Source: Tepidibacter aestuarii
GTDB lineage: Bacteria > Bacillota > Clostridia > Peptostreptococcales > Peptostreptococcaceae
Assembly (NCBI RefSeq): GCF_934924865.1
Contig: NZ_OW235315.1
Span: 2,046,001-2,110,000 of the forward strand
DNA: 64,000 nucleotides
Direction: 5' to 3'
Of this stretch, positions 8,232-16,209 are shown one piece after another; position 1 is the stretch's first letter, and the number at the start of each line of letters is the position of its first letter. A program made the translations under genes and the position numbers. The notes below the pieces were generated by a model that was not told the DNA's origin, ran no database searches, and worked only from the letters and a program-made list of their open reading frames with translations.

Positions 8232-9146
8232 CTAATTTTTTACCATTTCAGCAATTGGATAATCTGGTGACAACATGATTTCCTTTATATTCTTTTTAAA
8301 TCTTTCGTATCTAAAGCAACAGTAATCAAGGAAATCATCTCCATTATAATGTCTAATCATTGCCCATACCATCCAAAGTAAATCCTGTGCTAACATATAG
8401 CCTTTAATTTTTAATATTTCAAAAGATGAAGGAAACTGACCATAGTAATTAAAAAGCAGATATGAAATTGCTTCTTCATCCAGTCTTGATTCAAGAATAT
8501 ACGAAGCTACATCCCAACTTGGATCATTCATTCCAGAATATTCCCAATCTATTAAATAAATTTTCCCGTTATCATCCACGATAAAATTTTCTGGTACTGT
8601 ATCATTATGACAAGGTACAAGCATTGTATTTTTTATATTCTTCCCAGTAAAATCAATTAACTTATTTTTTAATTCATCATAATCAAAGAAAAAACTGCCC
8701 TTTAGATTCCTAATAATCTGTTCATACTTGTTTAACTCTACCTGCCAGTCAAATACATTATGAAAATCTTTTTGACTTGTATGAATTTTTTTCATTAAAT
8801 TAGAAACAGCTTTTATATTTGTTCTAGAGCATGGATCAGTTTGAGCAATATTGTTGCTATTTTTAATATACTCACTAAATTTAATACCACTAACCTCATC
8901 AAAGTAAATACATTTAGAATTCAAACCTAACTCTGATACAATCGTGTTATTAATCTTTTCATTTTTTCGATCAATCATAAGATCAGTCATACCACCCGGT
9001 TGTCTAATAACATACTCTATACCTTTTATATTCATAATATAGTTGTAATTAGTAAGTCCACCTGCAAAGCGTGATTTATCAAAAATTATATTATCATCAT
9101 TAAAAACCAAACGTAGTTTTTTTTGTACTAATTCTTCCATTTTCAT
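8232..9146 (-). CDS. LicA-like choline/ethanolamine kinase
   Basis: This 304-residue cytoplasmic kinase of the aminoglycoside-phosphotransferase fold is expected to phosphorylate choline or a related amino alcohol. The catalytic motif reads CHNDTVPENF (Brenner motif HxDxxxxN) and the metal-binding motif reads YLIDWEYSGMNDPSWDVASY, characteristic of choline kinases. The N-terminal FAGGLTNYNY is the nucleotide loop. I chose the ATG at 9146 with GGTGG eight bases upstream. It is transcribed on its own, away from the cut operon, and may compete for the same choline pool to decorate surface polymers. The exact substrate is inferred from family resemblance. Confidence 0.85.
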   Translation of the reverse strand: MKMEELVQKKLRLVFNDDNIIFDKSRFAGGLTNYNYIMNIKGIEYVIRQPGGMTDLMIDRKNEKINNTIVSELGLNSKCIYFDEVSGIKFSEYIKNSNNIAQTDPCSRTNIKAVSNLMKKIHTSQKDFHNVFDWQVELNKYEQIIRNLKGSFFFDYDELKNKLIDFTGKNIKNTMLVPCHNDTVPENFIVDDNGKIYLIDWEYSGMNDPSWDVASYILESRLDEEAISYLLFNYYGQFPSSFEILKIKGYMLAQDLLWMVWAMIRHYNGDDFLDYCCFRYERFKKNIKEIMLSPDYPIAEMVKN

Positions 9147-9336
9147 CAATATTTCCACCATTCATATTTTAATCTATTATTTTTTAAATATAATTTTACA
9201 AAATTAACCCTATATGTAAATGATTATAGCATAATTCTAATAAATTAGCTTTATCATAATAATAAATATTCCTTTTATAAAAGAAAAAATAGAAAAATCA
9301 CAATCTTTAAGTACCTATTATCCAAGAAAAGCAATA

Positions 9337-9531
9337 TTGTACAATAAACTAATTATTATGTATGATATTATGATAGAAAATAATATTCGTTCCCTTGGAG
9401 TAGATAAAAATGAGTTCAAAGAAGCTATTGGAAATATGGTAGAAACAGCATTAATAGATAGATGTACTCTAACAAATCCAAAACAACCTACTAAGGAGGA
9501 TTTAATTAACATTTATAGAATATTTTATTAA
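9337..9531 (+). pseudogene. C-terminal remnant of an iron-containing alcohol dehydrogenase
   Basis: The frame ends RSLGVDKNEFKEAIGNMV, ALIDRCTLTNPKQPTKEDL and INIYRIFY, the characteristic C-terminus of type III (iron) alcohol dehydrogenases of the EutG/AdhE C-terminal kind. Only about 50 recognisable residues of some 380 remain. The upstream sequence is open but does not match the family, and the first possible start is a TTG without a good ribosome-binding site. The gene lies beside the choline microcompartment genes, where an alcohol dehydrogenase that turns acetaldehyde into ethanol is usually found, so I infer a deleted microcompartment dehydrogenase. Confidence 0.75.
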
Positions 9532-9532
9532 T

Positions 9533-9570
9533 ATATAGAAAGTCTATAATTCAATATAGACTTTCTATAT
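9533..9570. terminator. Perfect 16-bp hairpin after the alcohol dehydrogenase remnant
   Basis: ATATAGAAAGTCTATA and TATAGACTTTCTATAT pair exactly around a six-base loop, immediately after the remnant's stop codon. It fits the original terminator of the lost gene and separates it from the sensor kinase gene. Confidence 0.7.
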
Positions 9571-9635
9571 ACTATCAACTAAGCAATTTCTTCATCTTAG
9601 TATAGATTATAAGTCAGAAGGGGTGTAACACAAGC

Positions 9636-10826
9636 ATGAGTAACGCAAAAAAAATGCTAAAAGAATTAATAACCTCAAATTTATATACACGCTATAGTAA
9701 TATCCTATCCTTATCAGATATCCCTCTGTTTTTAATTGATATAAATGGCGATATTTTATTTGAGTTTATACCTTCCCCAAACTTTTGTACCCGTATATGC
9801 CAGGAAAATGTAGATCAAGTATGTCATGACTACAAATGTAGATTAAATGCCGATTCAGATAATAGATTTGTATGTAAATATGGGCTTGAAAACATCCTTT
9901 TGCCTATTATAGTAAATGATGAAACTATAGGTTATCTAGCTGGTTTACAAGTATATTTAAAAGAAAATGAATATAAAAGATATATGATCGATATTCAATC
10001 TTTTAATGAAGATAAATTTTCTAAATTAGAACATGTAGCTAAATCTATATCTTCATTAAAGACTGTAGAATCAAATAAAATTAAAGTACATGAGCAATTA
10101 TGTGGACAGATTACAAAAGATATTTCTATTGATTTATCCCAAAGGGTAAATAATTCATATTCTGATGTAGAAAGATTATCCATTGAAAAGGAAATACTAG
10201 AGAAAAAAATTATTGACTTAGAAGCAAAAAACATGTCTTTAGTAGTTAACCCCCATTTTTTATTCAATACATTAAACTGTATTGCTCGGATTGCATATTT
10301 TGAGAATTCTCATACGACAGAAGAGCTTATCTACTGCTTATCTGATTTACTAAGATATAATTTAAGACAAGAATACCAACTGCACACCATAGGAGCTGAA
10401 ATTGATAACATTGAAAAATATTTATATATACAAAAAGTTAGATTCAAAAATCGTTTAGAATATGAAATTGATGTGCCTGAAAGCCTTAAGTTCTATAGGA
10501 TACCAAACATGGTAATTCAACCTATACTTGAAAACGCTATTATCCATGGCATAACTCCAAAGCGTGACGGAGGAAAAATACGCATATGCGCTCAAAAAAA
10601 TGGTAATGAAATAATCATTTCTATTATAGATAACGGTAATGGTTTTTCTAAGGATGTTTTACAAAAAATACAACACTCTGAAAATAAATCAGGTCTAGGG
10701 TTTAAAAGCACAGATAAACGTTTAAAACAACAATATGGTAATCAATACGGATTGAAAATTGTAAAATCTGATTATAGTGGAAGTACTGTTGCAATAATAA
10801 TTCCTACTAAACCTATAGAGAGGTGA
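9636..10826 (+). CDS. PocR-domain sensor histidine kinase
   Basis: This 396-residue cytoplasmic sensor has an N-terminal PocR-type ligand-binding domain (about 15-150, with cysteines in FCTRICQENVDQVCHDYKC and FVCKYG), a coiled-coil linker (about 165-200), a LytS/YesM-type phosphoacceptor box with NPHFLFNTLN near residue 207, and a C-terminal ATPase domain with QPILENAIIHGI and DNGNGFS. No membrane segment is seen, so it senses an internal signal. PocR domains bind small hydrocarbon derivatives, so choline or a product is a sensible inferred ligand. The stop overlaps the ribosome-binding site of the response regulator. The start has AGAAGGGG unusually far (12 bases) upstream. Confidence 0.92.
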   Translation: MSNAKKMLKELITSNLYTRYSNILSLSDIPLFLIDINGDILFEFIPSPNFCTRICQENVDQVCHDYKCRLNADSDNRFVCKYGLENILLPIIVNDETIGYLAGLQVYLKENEYKRYMIDIQSFNEDKFSKLEHVAKSISSLKTVESNKIKVHEQLCGQITKDISIDLSQRVNNSYSDVERLSIEKEILEKKIIDLEAKNMSLVVNPHFLFNTLNCIARIAYFENSHTTEELIYCLSDLLRYNLRQEYQLHTIGAEIDNIEKYLYIQKVRFKNRLEYEIDVPESLKFYRIPNMVIQPILENAIIHGITPKRDGGKIRICAQKNGNEIIISIIDNGNGFSKDVLQKIQHSENKSGLGFKSTDKRLKQQYGNQYGLKIVKSDYSGSTVAIIIPTKPIER

Positions 10827-10831
10827 TTGAG

Positions 10832-11602
10832 ATGAGCATAATATTAATCGTAGAAGATGAAGTGCTTGAACAGGAATTTCTAAAATCAATAATACTTCGA
10901 GAAATTACTCAAGAAGATACACTGTTAACCTGTAAAAGTGGAGTTGAAGCTATAAAACTTGCTCATCAACATCGACCAAATATTATTATAATGGATGTAT
11001 TGATACCTGAACTAGATGGTTTAAGTACAATTGAAGAAATCAGAAAATTTCTTCCTAATACATATATCGTTATTTTATCTGCATCTTCAGACTTTCACTA
11101 TGCACAAAAGGCTATCAGATTACAGGTTTCAGAATATCTATTAAAACCAGTAAAACCATCTGTTTTTAAGCAAGTTTTTAGCAAAATATTAGCCTCTACA
11201 TCTGAGTGTGCAGTGGCGGTAGAAGAAATTTCTAATAAAAAAAGTACAAAGCCTAAAGAATGTATTCAATCATTTATAAAGGAATCAGTAGATTATATAA
11301 AAGAACATTTTATGGAAAAGCTCACATTAGAAATAGTTTCCTCTAAAGTATTTGTAAACCCTAAGTATTTCAGCCGTGTTTTTAAAAAAGAAATGGGCGT
11401 ATCGTTTTCTGAATATGTAATTAATCTTAGAGTACAAAATGCTTGTCATTTATTAGAAGAAACTAATTATCCTGCTTATCGTATTTCAATAGAATGTGGA
11501 TTCTCAGATGCATCGTATTTTAATAGAGTTTTTTATGCCCACATGAATATGACTCCACAAGCTTATAGAAAATATATACATAAATCAAAGACAAAAAACT
11601 AA
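10832..11602 (+). CDS. Response regulator with AraC-type DNA-binding domain
   Basis: This 256-residue protein has a receiver domain (about 1-120) with acidic residues in LIVEDE, a phosphoacceptor Asp near 54 in IIIMDVLIPELDG and Lys in LLKPVKP. It ends with two helix-turn-helix motifs of the AraC family (VSSKVFVNPKYFSRVFKKEMG and RISIECGFSDASYFNRVFY). It is the partner of the PocR kinase: the kinase stop and this gene's GAGGTGA ribosome site overlap. I chose the ATG at 10832 rather than the GTG at 10823. The pair faces the cut operon convergently and probably activates it; the tandem repeat at 27885-27936 is a candidate site. Confidence 0.92.
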   Translation: MSIILIVEDEVLEQEFLKSIILREITQEDTLLTCKSGVEAIKLAHQHRPNIIIMDVLIPELDGLSTIEEIRKFLPNTYIVILSASSDFHYAQKAIRLQVSEYLLKPVKPSVFKQVFSKILASTSECAVAVEEISNKKSTKPKECIQSFIKESVDYIKEHFMEKLTLEIVSSKVFVNPKYFSRVFKKEMGVSFSEYVINLRVQNACHLLEETNYPAYRISIECGFSDASYFNRVFYAHMNMTPQAYRKYIHKSKTKN

Positions 11603-11627
11603 ACATACCTTATACATATATTATCTT

Positions 11628-11660
11628 AGGTACCAATTTATAATTGGTGCCTTTATTATT
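11628..11660 (+). terminator. Terminator of the two-component operon
   Basis: GGTACCAATT pairs with AATTGGTGCC (one G-T pair) around a TAT loop, followed by TTTATTATTCTT on the plus strand. Confidence 0.75.
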
Positions 11661-11680
11661 CTTAATATAGAATAGAAAAT

Positions 11681-11702
11681 AGAGGGCAAAATTTACCCTC
11701 TG
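11681..11702 (-). terminator. Terminator of the choline microcompartment operon
   Basis: On the minus strand AGAGGG and CCCTCT enclose TAAATTTTG and are followed by ATTTTCTATT. It lies 35 bp after the last shell gene and faces the convergent terminator of the two-component genes. Confidence 0.7.
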
Positions 11703-11736
11703 TTTCTACTTTATATTATGTATTACTTTTTTAAGT

Positions 11737-12030
11737 CTATTTTACTTCTGCCTTTTCTACCTTAGGTAGAATTGTCTCAACCTCCATGTGTGGACGAGGA
11801 ATAACATGAACTGAAATTAATTCTCCAACTCTTTGTGCAGCTGCAGCTCCAGCATCAGTTGCAGCTTTTACAGCACCAACGTCACCTCTTACCATTACTG
11901 TTACTAATCCACCACCAATATGCTCTTTACCAACTAAATAAACATTTGCAGCCTTAACCATTGCGTCTGCAGCTTCAATAGATCCTACTAAACCTTTTGT
12001 TTCTATCATTCCTAATGCATCATATTTCAT
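11737..12030 (-). CDS. BMC-H microcompartment shell protein
   Basis: This 97-residue protein is a single Pfam00936-type BMC domain of the PduA/EutM kind, forming hexamers that tile the facets of the shell. It opens with [20 protein letters not shown] and has the pore loop KEHIGGG before [17 protein letters not shown]. The C-terminal tail after HVIPRPH is short and charged. It is the last gene of the operon, just before the terminator. It is close to the N-terminal part of the 14299-14901 protein and to the paralogues at 25737 and 26067. Confidence 0.96.
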   Translation of the reverse strand: MKYDALGMIETKGLVGSIEAADAMVKAANVYLVGKEHIGGGLVTVMVRGDVGAVKAATDAGAAAAQRVGELISVHVIPRPHMEVETILPKVEKAEVK

Positions 12031-12050
12031 TTTTATTTCCCCCTAAACTT

Positions 12051-12701
12051 TTATTTTATTATTTTAATTTTTGATAACGAATTAATATTCATAGCATTTG
12101 CTTCCTCTGTGTCAACATGACATTCTAAAACAGAAGTATCATTTGCTCTAACGGCAACATCATTATAAATACCACCTCTTGGCCCAGTAACTTCAATTGA
12201 GACCACCTGACCATCACTCACACCAAAGCGTTGTGCATCTTCACAGCTCATATGAATGTGTCGTTGTGCTACAACTAAACCTTCTGTAATTCTAACAGAA
12301 CCTTTTGGACCAACTAATGTTATTCCAGGTGTTCCATGTAAGTCACCTGATAATCTTACCGGTGAAACTATTCCTAACTTAAATGAATCTCCTACTAGAA
12401 CTTCTACCTGTGTTTTGCTACGCGCTGGACCAAGAATTCTAACTTTTTCAATAGCACCCTTTGGTCCACAGATTATTAATGTCTCCTTACAGGCATATTG
12501 TCCAGGCTGGGATAAATCTTTCATCTTATTCATCTGATAACCTTCCCCAAATAAAGAGTCCATATCCGCCTGTGAAAGATGCACATGACGGTTTGAAATC
12601 CCTACTGGAATTTCATTTATATCTTCTTTTTTTTCTGTTGAAGACGCGTTTGATTGAATAGCCTCCATCAAAAGCTTTAGGACAGCTTCGTGATTGTCCA
12701 T
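12051..12701 (-). CDS. pduL: PduL-type phosphate acyltransferase
   Basis: PduL converts acetyl-CoA and phosphate to acetyl phosphate and CoA, which regenerates CoA inside the compartment. The 216-residue protein has the two zinc-binding halves of the family, with VGISNRHVHLSQADMDSLFG, the LSQPGQYACKE segment and a second QRHIHMSCEDAQRFG. The first ~20 residues (DNHEAVLKLLMEAIQS) form an amphipathic helix typical of an encapsulation peptide, followed by a flexible linker. Its start lies at the aldehyde dehydrogenase's stop, so the two steps are translationally linked. Confidence 0.94.
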   Translation of the reverse strand: MDNHEAVLKLLMEAIQSNASSTEKKEDINEIPVGISNRHVHLSQADMDSLFGEGYQMNKMKDLSQPGQYACKETLIICGPKGAIEKVRILGPARSKTQVEVLVGDSFKLGIVSPVRLSGDLHGTPGITLVGPKGSVRITEGLVVAQRHIHMSCEDAQRFGVSDGQVVSIEVTGPRGGIYNDVAVRANDTSVLECHVDTEEANAMNINSLSKIKIIK

Positions 12702-12702
12702 T

Positions 12703-14238
12703 TTAGTTAGCTCCCTTCATAGCTTTTACTATTTCATTTACTAAACCTAAAAGCTTTTCATTATCAGTACAATCTATATTCAATTCATTTAATATAGAAC
12801 TATTTGTACAGGATATAGATTCAGTCTTAACTTCACTATTATTAAGTTCAGGATAATTAAAAGACGAATCAGCAGAAGCTAATGTAGCGCAATCCTTTAA
12901 ACCATATGCAACGCTTTTGATATTTATTAAATGCATAGGACTAACATTTTCTGAAACTGAACTTCCTCCCCATGTACCACAACCTAATGTAAAAGAAGGT
13001 ATAAGTCCAGTGCTTGCACCAGTTCCTCCTTGAGCTCCACCTGTATTAACTAAAATACGAGATGCTGGTTTTTTAGCAAACTTCATTACCATATCTCTAT
13101 CTTCAGTATGAAGACTCATAGTGTGCCCTATACCATTTTGAAGTAGTTGTATGCTAAGTTCACATGCCTCATGCCAATCCTTCACTGTATAAAAGGCGAT
13201 AACTGTTGTCAATTTTTCATATGATAATGGATATTCCTCACCAACTCCTTGCTGCTCTCCTATTAAAAGTCTTGTTCCTTCCGGAATACAAATTCCAGCC
13301 GCCTGGGCAATAACTTGTGGAGTTCTCCCCACAAACTTAGCATTCATAGTGTGACCATTCTTAAATAACAGCTTACAAACCTTTTTAGTTTCTTCTACTG
13401 TCATAAAGTATCCGCCCTGCTTCTTAAGCTCAGCTACTACTTCTTCGCGGTTACACTCTTCCACAATTATTGATTGTTCAGATGCACAAATTGTGCCATT
13501 GTCGAAAGTCTTACTTGCCATAATGTTACTAACTGCTTTTTGGATATTAGCAGTTCTCTCAATATAAGCAGGTGAGTTACCAGCACCAACACCTAAAGCA
13601 GGCTTACCTGCACTATAAGATGCCTTTACCATTCCTGGTCCTCCAGTTGCAATAATCAAAGCAATGCCATCATGTTTCATTAGCTCATTTGTAGCTTGCA
13701 TAGTTGGTGTTGAAATGCTACTTATAATATTTTCAGGAGCTCCTGCTTCTACTGCTGCATCATGCATTAAACTTACAGCCTTAAGCGTACACTTTAATGC
13801 TGATGGATGTGGTGAAAATACAATACCATTACGTGATTTAATTGATATCATTGCTTTAAAAATAGCAGTAGATGTTGGATTAGTTGAAGGAACAATACCC
13901 ATTAATAAGCCCATAGGCTCAGCAATATCAATCAGTTGCTGATTTAGATCTTCTCTAATAACACCAATAGTTTTCATATCTTTAATCTCATTATAAAGAA
14001 TAACAGAAGACATATGGTTCTTATATGTCTTATCTTCAGCGTTACCAAACCCTGTTTCCTCTACAGCCGTTTTAGCTAAAGATACTGCGTTTTCTTTTGC
14101 AACTCTAACCATATTACATAAAATCTTATCAATTTGTTCTTCAGTATAGTCAGCAATCTGATTTGCAGCAATTTTTCCTAATCGTGCAAGGTCTCGTGCT
14201 TCTTGTACTGAACGTAAATCGCGATCAATATTTTCCAA
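12703..14238 (-). CDS. cutF: CoA-acylating acetaldehyde dehydrogenase (catalytic)
   Basis: This 511-residue aldehyde dehydrogenase oxidises acetaldehyde to acetyl-CoA with NAD. The catalytic cysteine is residue 251 in FDNGTICASEQS (codon at 13486-13488), and the cofactor region GIVPSTNPTSTAIFK is normal. The C-terminal helix NEKLLGLVNEIVKAM, reached through a variable linker, looks like an encapsulation peptide. It lies directly upstream of pduL. It is a paralogue of the protein at 24192-25682, which has serine at the same position. The name cutF follows common usage for the choline cluster and is given by role, not by a search. Confidence 0.92.
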   Translation of the reverse strand: MENIDRDLRSVQEARDLARLGKIAANQIADYTEEQIDKILCNMVRVAKENAVSLAKTAVEETGFGNAEDKTYKNHMSSVILYNEIKDMKTIGVIREDLNQQLIDIAEPMGLLMGIVPSTNPTSTAIFKAMISIKSRNGIVFSPHPSALKCTLKAVSLMHDAAVEAGAPENIISSISTPTMQATNELMKHDGIALIIATGGPGMVKASYSAGKPALGVGAGNSPAYIERTANIQKAVSNIMASKTFDNGTICASEQSIIVEECNREEVVAELKKQGGYFMTVEETKKVCKLLFKNGHTMNAKFVGRTPQVIAQAAGICIPEGTRLLIGEQQGVGEEYPLSYEKLTTVIAFYTVKDWHEACELSIQLLQNGIGHTMSLHTEDRDMVMKFAKKPASRILVNTGGAQGGTGASTGLIPSFTLGCGTWGGSSVSENVSPMHLINIKSVAYGLKDCATLASADSSFNYPELNNSEVKTESISCTNSSILNELNIDCTDNEKLLGLVNEIVKAMKGAN

Positions 14239-14298
14239 TCAAACCCCCCCATTCCTTTTTCATAGTGTTTTAGTTTATATTTTAATTTTCTAACTTGA

Positions 14299-14901
14299 TT
14301 AATTATTCTTGTAATATTTTTTAAACTCTGCAATCAGCAATTTCTTACCTGCATTAGAGATACTCTTTCCTTTTATACCAAAATCCTTATATTGACGAGC
14401 TAGTTTTCGAAGTTCTATAACCTTAAATTTTCTAAGAGCTTCAATAGTTTTTTCTAAACCATATCGAAGTACCATCTTATCTACAACTTCTTTATTATGT
14501 AACTCATCGAAAACTATCTGTGTAGAATCATTTGCTTCTTCTTGAGATTCATTTACTTTTTTTTCTTCTGATTCAGTTTCTACTATCACAATTTCCTCAT
14601 CTTTTGTTTCTTCTTTTAATTCAGTTTCTACTGTTACAATTGTGCCCTTTAATTCCTCATGTGCACGGGGAATTATATGTTGTGAAATTAGTAATTTTTC
14701 ATCAATTTTTCTGACTGCTGCTCCACCAGCTTCTACAGCTGCTTTTACGGCACCAACATCACCAGTCACAGCAATGCAAACAAGACCGCCTCCAACATAT
14801 GTTTTTTCCATGAAACTCACATCTGCTGCCTTTAGCATAGCATCTGTGCTCTCTGTAGCTGCAACAAGTCCTTTTGTTTCAATTAAACCAAGTGCCTGCA
14901 T
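14299..14901 (-). CDS. BMC-H shell protein with a long C-terminal extension and SAP-like tail
   Basis: Residues 1-85 are a standard BMC domain ([34 protein letters not shown]). A highly acidic Glu-rich linker follows (about 90-140). The last ~50 residues (VIELRKLARQYKDFGIKG, then KKLLIAEFKKYY) form a basic helix-extension-helix that resembles SAP or Rho-N motifs, which commonly bind nucleic acid or mediate protein contacts. PduK and some choline-cluster shell proteins also carry C-terminal extensions, so this may be a size or positioning variant. The tail's role is unknown to me. Confidence 0.9.
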   Translation of the reverse strand: MQALGLIETKGLVAATESTDAMLKAADVSFMEKTYVGGGLVCIAVTGDVGAVKAAVEAGGAAVRKIDEKLLISQHIIPRAHEELKGTIVTVETELKEETKDEEIVIVETESEEKKVNESQEEANDSTQIVFDELHNKEVVDKMVLRYGLEKTIEALRKFKVIELRKLARQYKDFGIKGKSISNAGKKLLIAEFKKYYKNN

Positions 14902-14920
14902 TACATAATCCTCCCTAATT

Positions 14921-15598
14921 CTAACTTATAAGATCTGCCCAGTTAGCTGGATAAGTAACATAGAATAGCTTAGCTTTATCATTAGATCCCCAAGTAACTT
15001 TTGAACCTGATGGAACATACAGTACATCACCAGGATATGCTGTTAAAGTCTTACCATCTATAGTAACTGTTACAGTACCTTCAATAACATAATCAATTTC
15101 TTGATAAGTTAGTTCCCAATCAAATTTAGAATGATCAATAGTTAAAAATCCGGCACTCATAGAAGATTCTTCTTTACTAATTAATTCTTGATAGGATACC
15201 TTTGCATCAGGATTTCCAGTATCAAAAACATCAAACTTTACAGAATCGCCACGTACTACCTTTAAGCCATTAGAAGCACTTTCAGATATATATGGCTTAG
15301 GGTTAGAAATTGAACCAAGTATTTCATTTAAAAGTCCTTTATCCATCATAGCCTTCAATACCTTGTAAATCACTTCACTGTCTAACCCACCTTCCAAGCC
15401 TTTTACTTGTTCAGTTGCTTTTTCTTCACAAGTATTCTTTGGTTTACAAGCAGGTGCTTCTGTAGAAAACTCTATTCCAGAAAATCTCGCTACATCTTTT
15501 GCTGATGGTGTAATAAGTGTATTACTATCAATATAAATTACTTGTTCACCTTGCTTCTTAGCAGCTTCAACATCCTTGGCACAAATCAATTTTTTCAT
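14921..15598 (-). CDS. eutQ: EutQ-like cupin protein
   Basis: This 225-residue protein has an N-terminal segment rich in charged residues, an internal helix around KVLKAMMDKGLLNEIL, and a C-terminal cupin (about 110-225) with SVKFDVFDTG, ELTYQEIDYVIEGTVTVTI and YPGDVLYVPSGSKVTW. EutQ of ethanolamine microcompartments is needed for compartment formation and has been reported to have acetate kinase activity, which would make ATP from acetyl phosphate here. The ATG at 15598 has AAAGGATG upstream. It sits between two shell genes. Confidence 0.9.
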   Translation of the reverse strand: MKKLICAKDVEAAKKQGEQVIYIDSNTLITPSAKDVARFSGIEFSTEAPACKPKNTCEEKATEQVKGLEGGLDSEVIYKVLKAMMDKGLLNEILGSISNPKPYISESASNGLKVVRGDSVKFDVFDTGNPDAKVSYQELISKEESSMSAGFLTIDHSKFDWELTYQEIDYVIEGTVTVTIDGKTLTAYPGDVLYVPSGSKVTWGSNDKAKLFYVTYPANWADLIS

Positions 15599-15659
15599 TT
15601 TTTCACATCCTTTCATACTAATATTTAAAACTTCTTTTTATGCATAAAGTTTTTATGAA

Positions 15660-16208
15660 TTAAAGTAAAGATGCAATTAATGTATCAGATGGAGCAGGTA
15701 TAATCTCTACATTTACTAAAAGACCCTGTTCCTTTGCAATAGCTTTTCCTGATTCAATTCCGGCTTGAACTGCAGCAACATCACCAGTAAAAGTAAAGAA
15801 TGACTTACCTCCCAATCCATTTCCCAAACGTAACTCTATTGGTTCTAATTCCGCTGCCTTAAGTATTGCATCAGCGGCAATAACCATAGTCGCTTGCGAG
15901 AAAGATTCCATAATTCCTAAAGCTTGAATCCTTTCTGGCATCGTTGAACCTGTAATTGCTGGAAATACTTGAGGGCTAACATTTGGTATAATAATTGAAT
16001 CGACCAAATATTCTTCTGCCACTCTTTCTCCAGTGCTCACTGAGTTATCAACTGATGCAACATCGCCATGAACAATTGCTATATATTTACCAGGACAGGT
16101 AGAACCAGCTGTAACTATTTCTACATCAGAAACTTTTACCATTTGGTCTGCTGCATATATTCCACGTGCAATACTTGTAAATTCAACCATTCCTATTGCA
16201 TTTTGCAT
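15660..16208 (-). CDS. pduT: PduT-like tandem-domain (BMC-T) shell protein with a pore cysteine
   Basis: Two BMC domains lie in tandem in 182 residues, forming a trimer that takes a hexamer's place. The first domain's pore loop reads AGSTCPGKYIAIVHGDV. In PduT of Salmonella the equivalent cysteine (in TICPGKF) binds a [4Fe-4S] cluster at the three-fold axis, so this protein probably carries electrons across the shell. The next gene upstream encodes a PduS-like flavo-iron-sulphur protein, its usual partner, with one base between them. Confidence 0.93.
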   Translation of the reverse strand: MQNAIGMVEFTSIARGIYAADQMVKVSDVEIVTAGSTCPGKYIAIVHGDVASVDNSVSTGERVAEEYLVDSIIIPNVSPQVFPAITGSTMPERIQALGIMESFSQATMVIAADAILKAAELEPIELRLGNGLGGKSFFTFTGDVAAVQAGIESGKAIAKEQGLLVNVEIIPAPSDTLIASLL

Positions 16209-16209
16209 A

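Noticed and set aside
9318..9512. 64-codon minus-strand frame
   Set aside because: It lies opposite the alcohol dehydrogenase remnant, whose protein-like reading is clearly on the plus strand.
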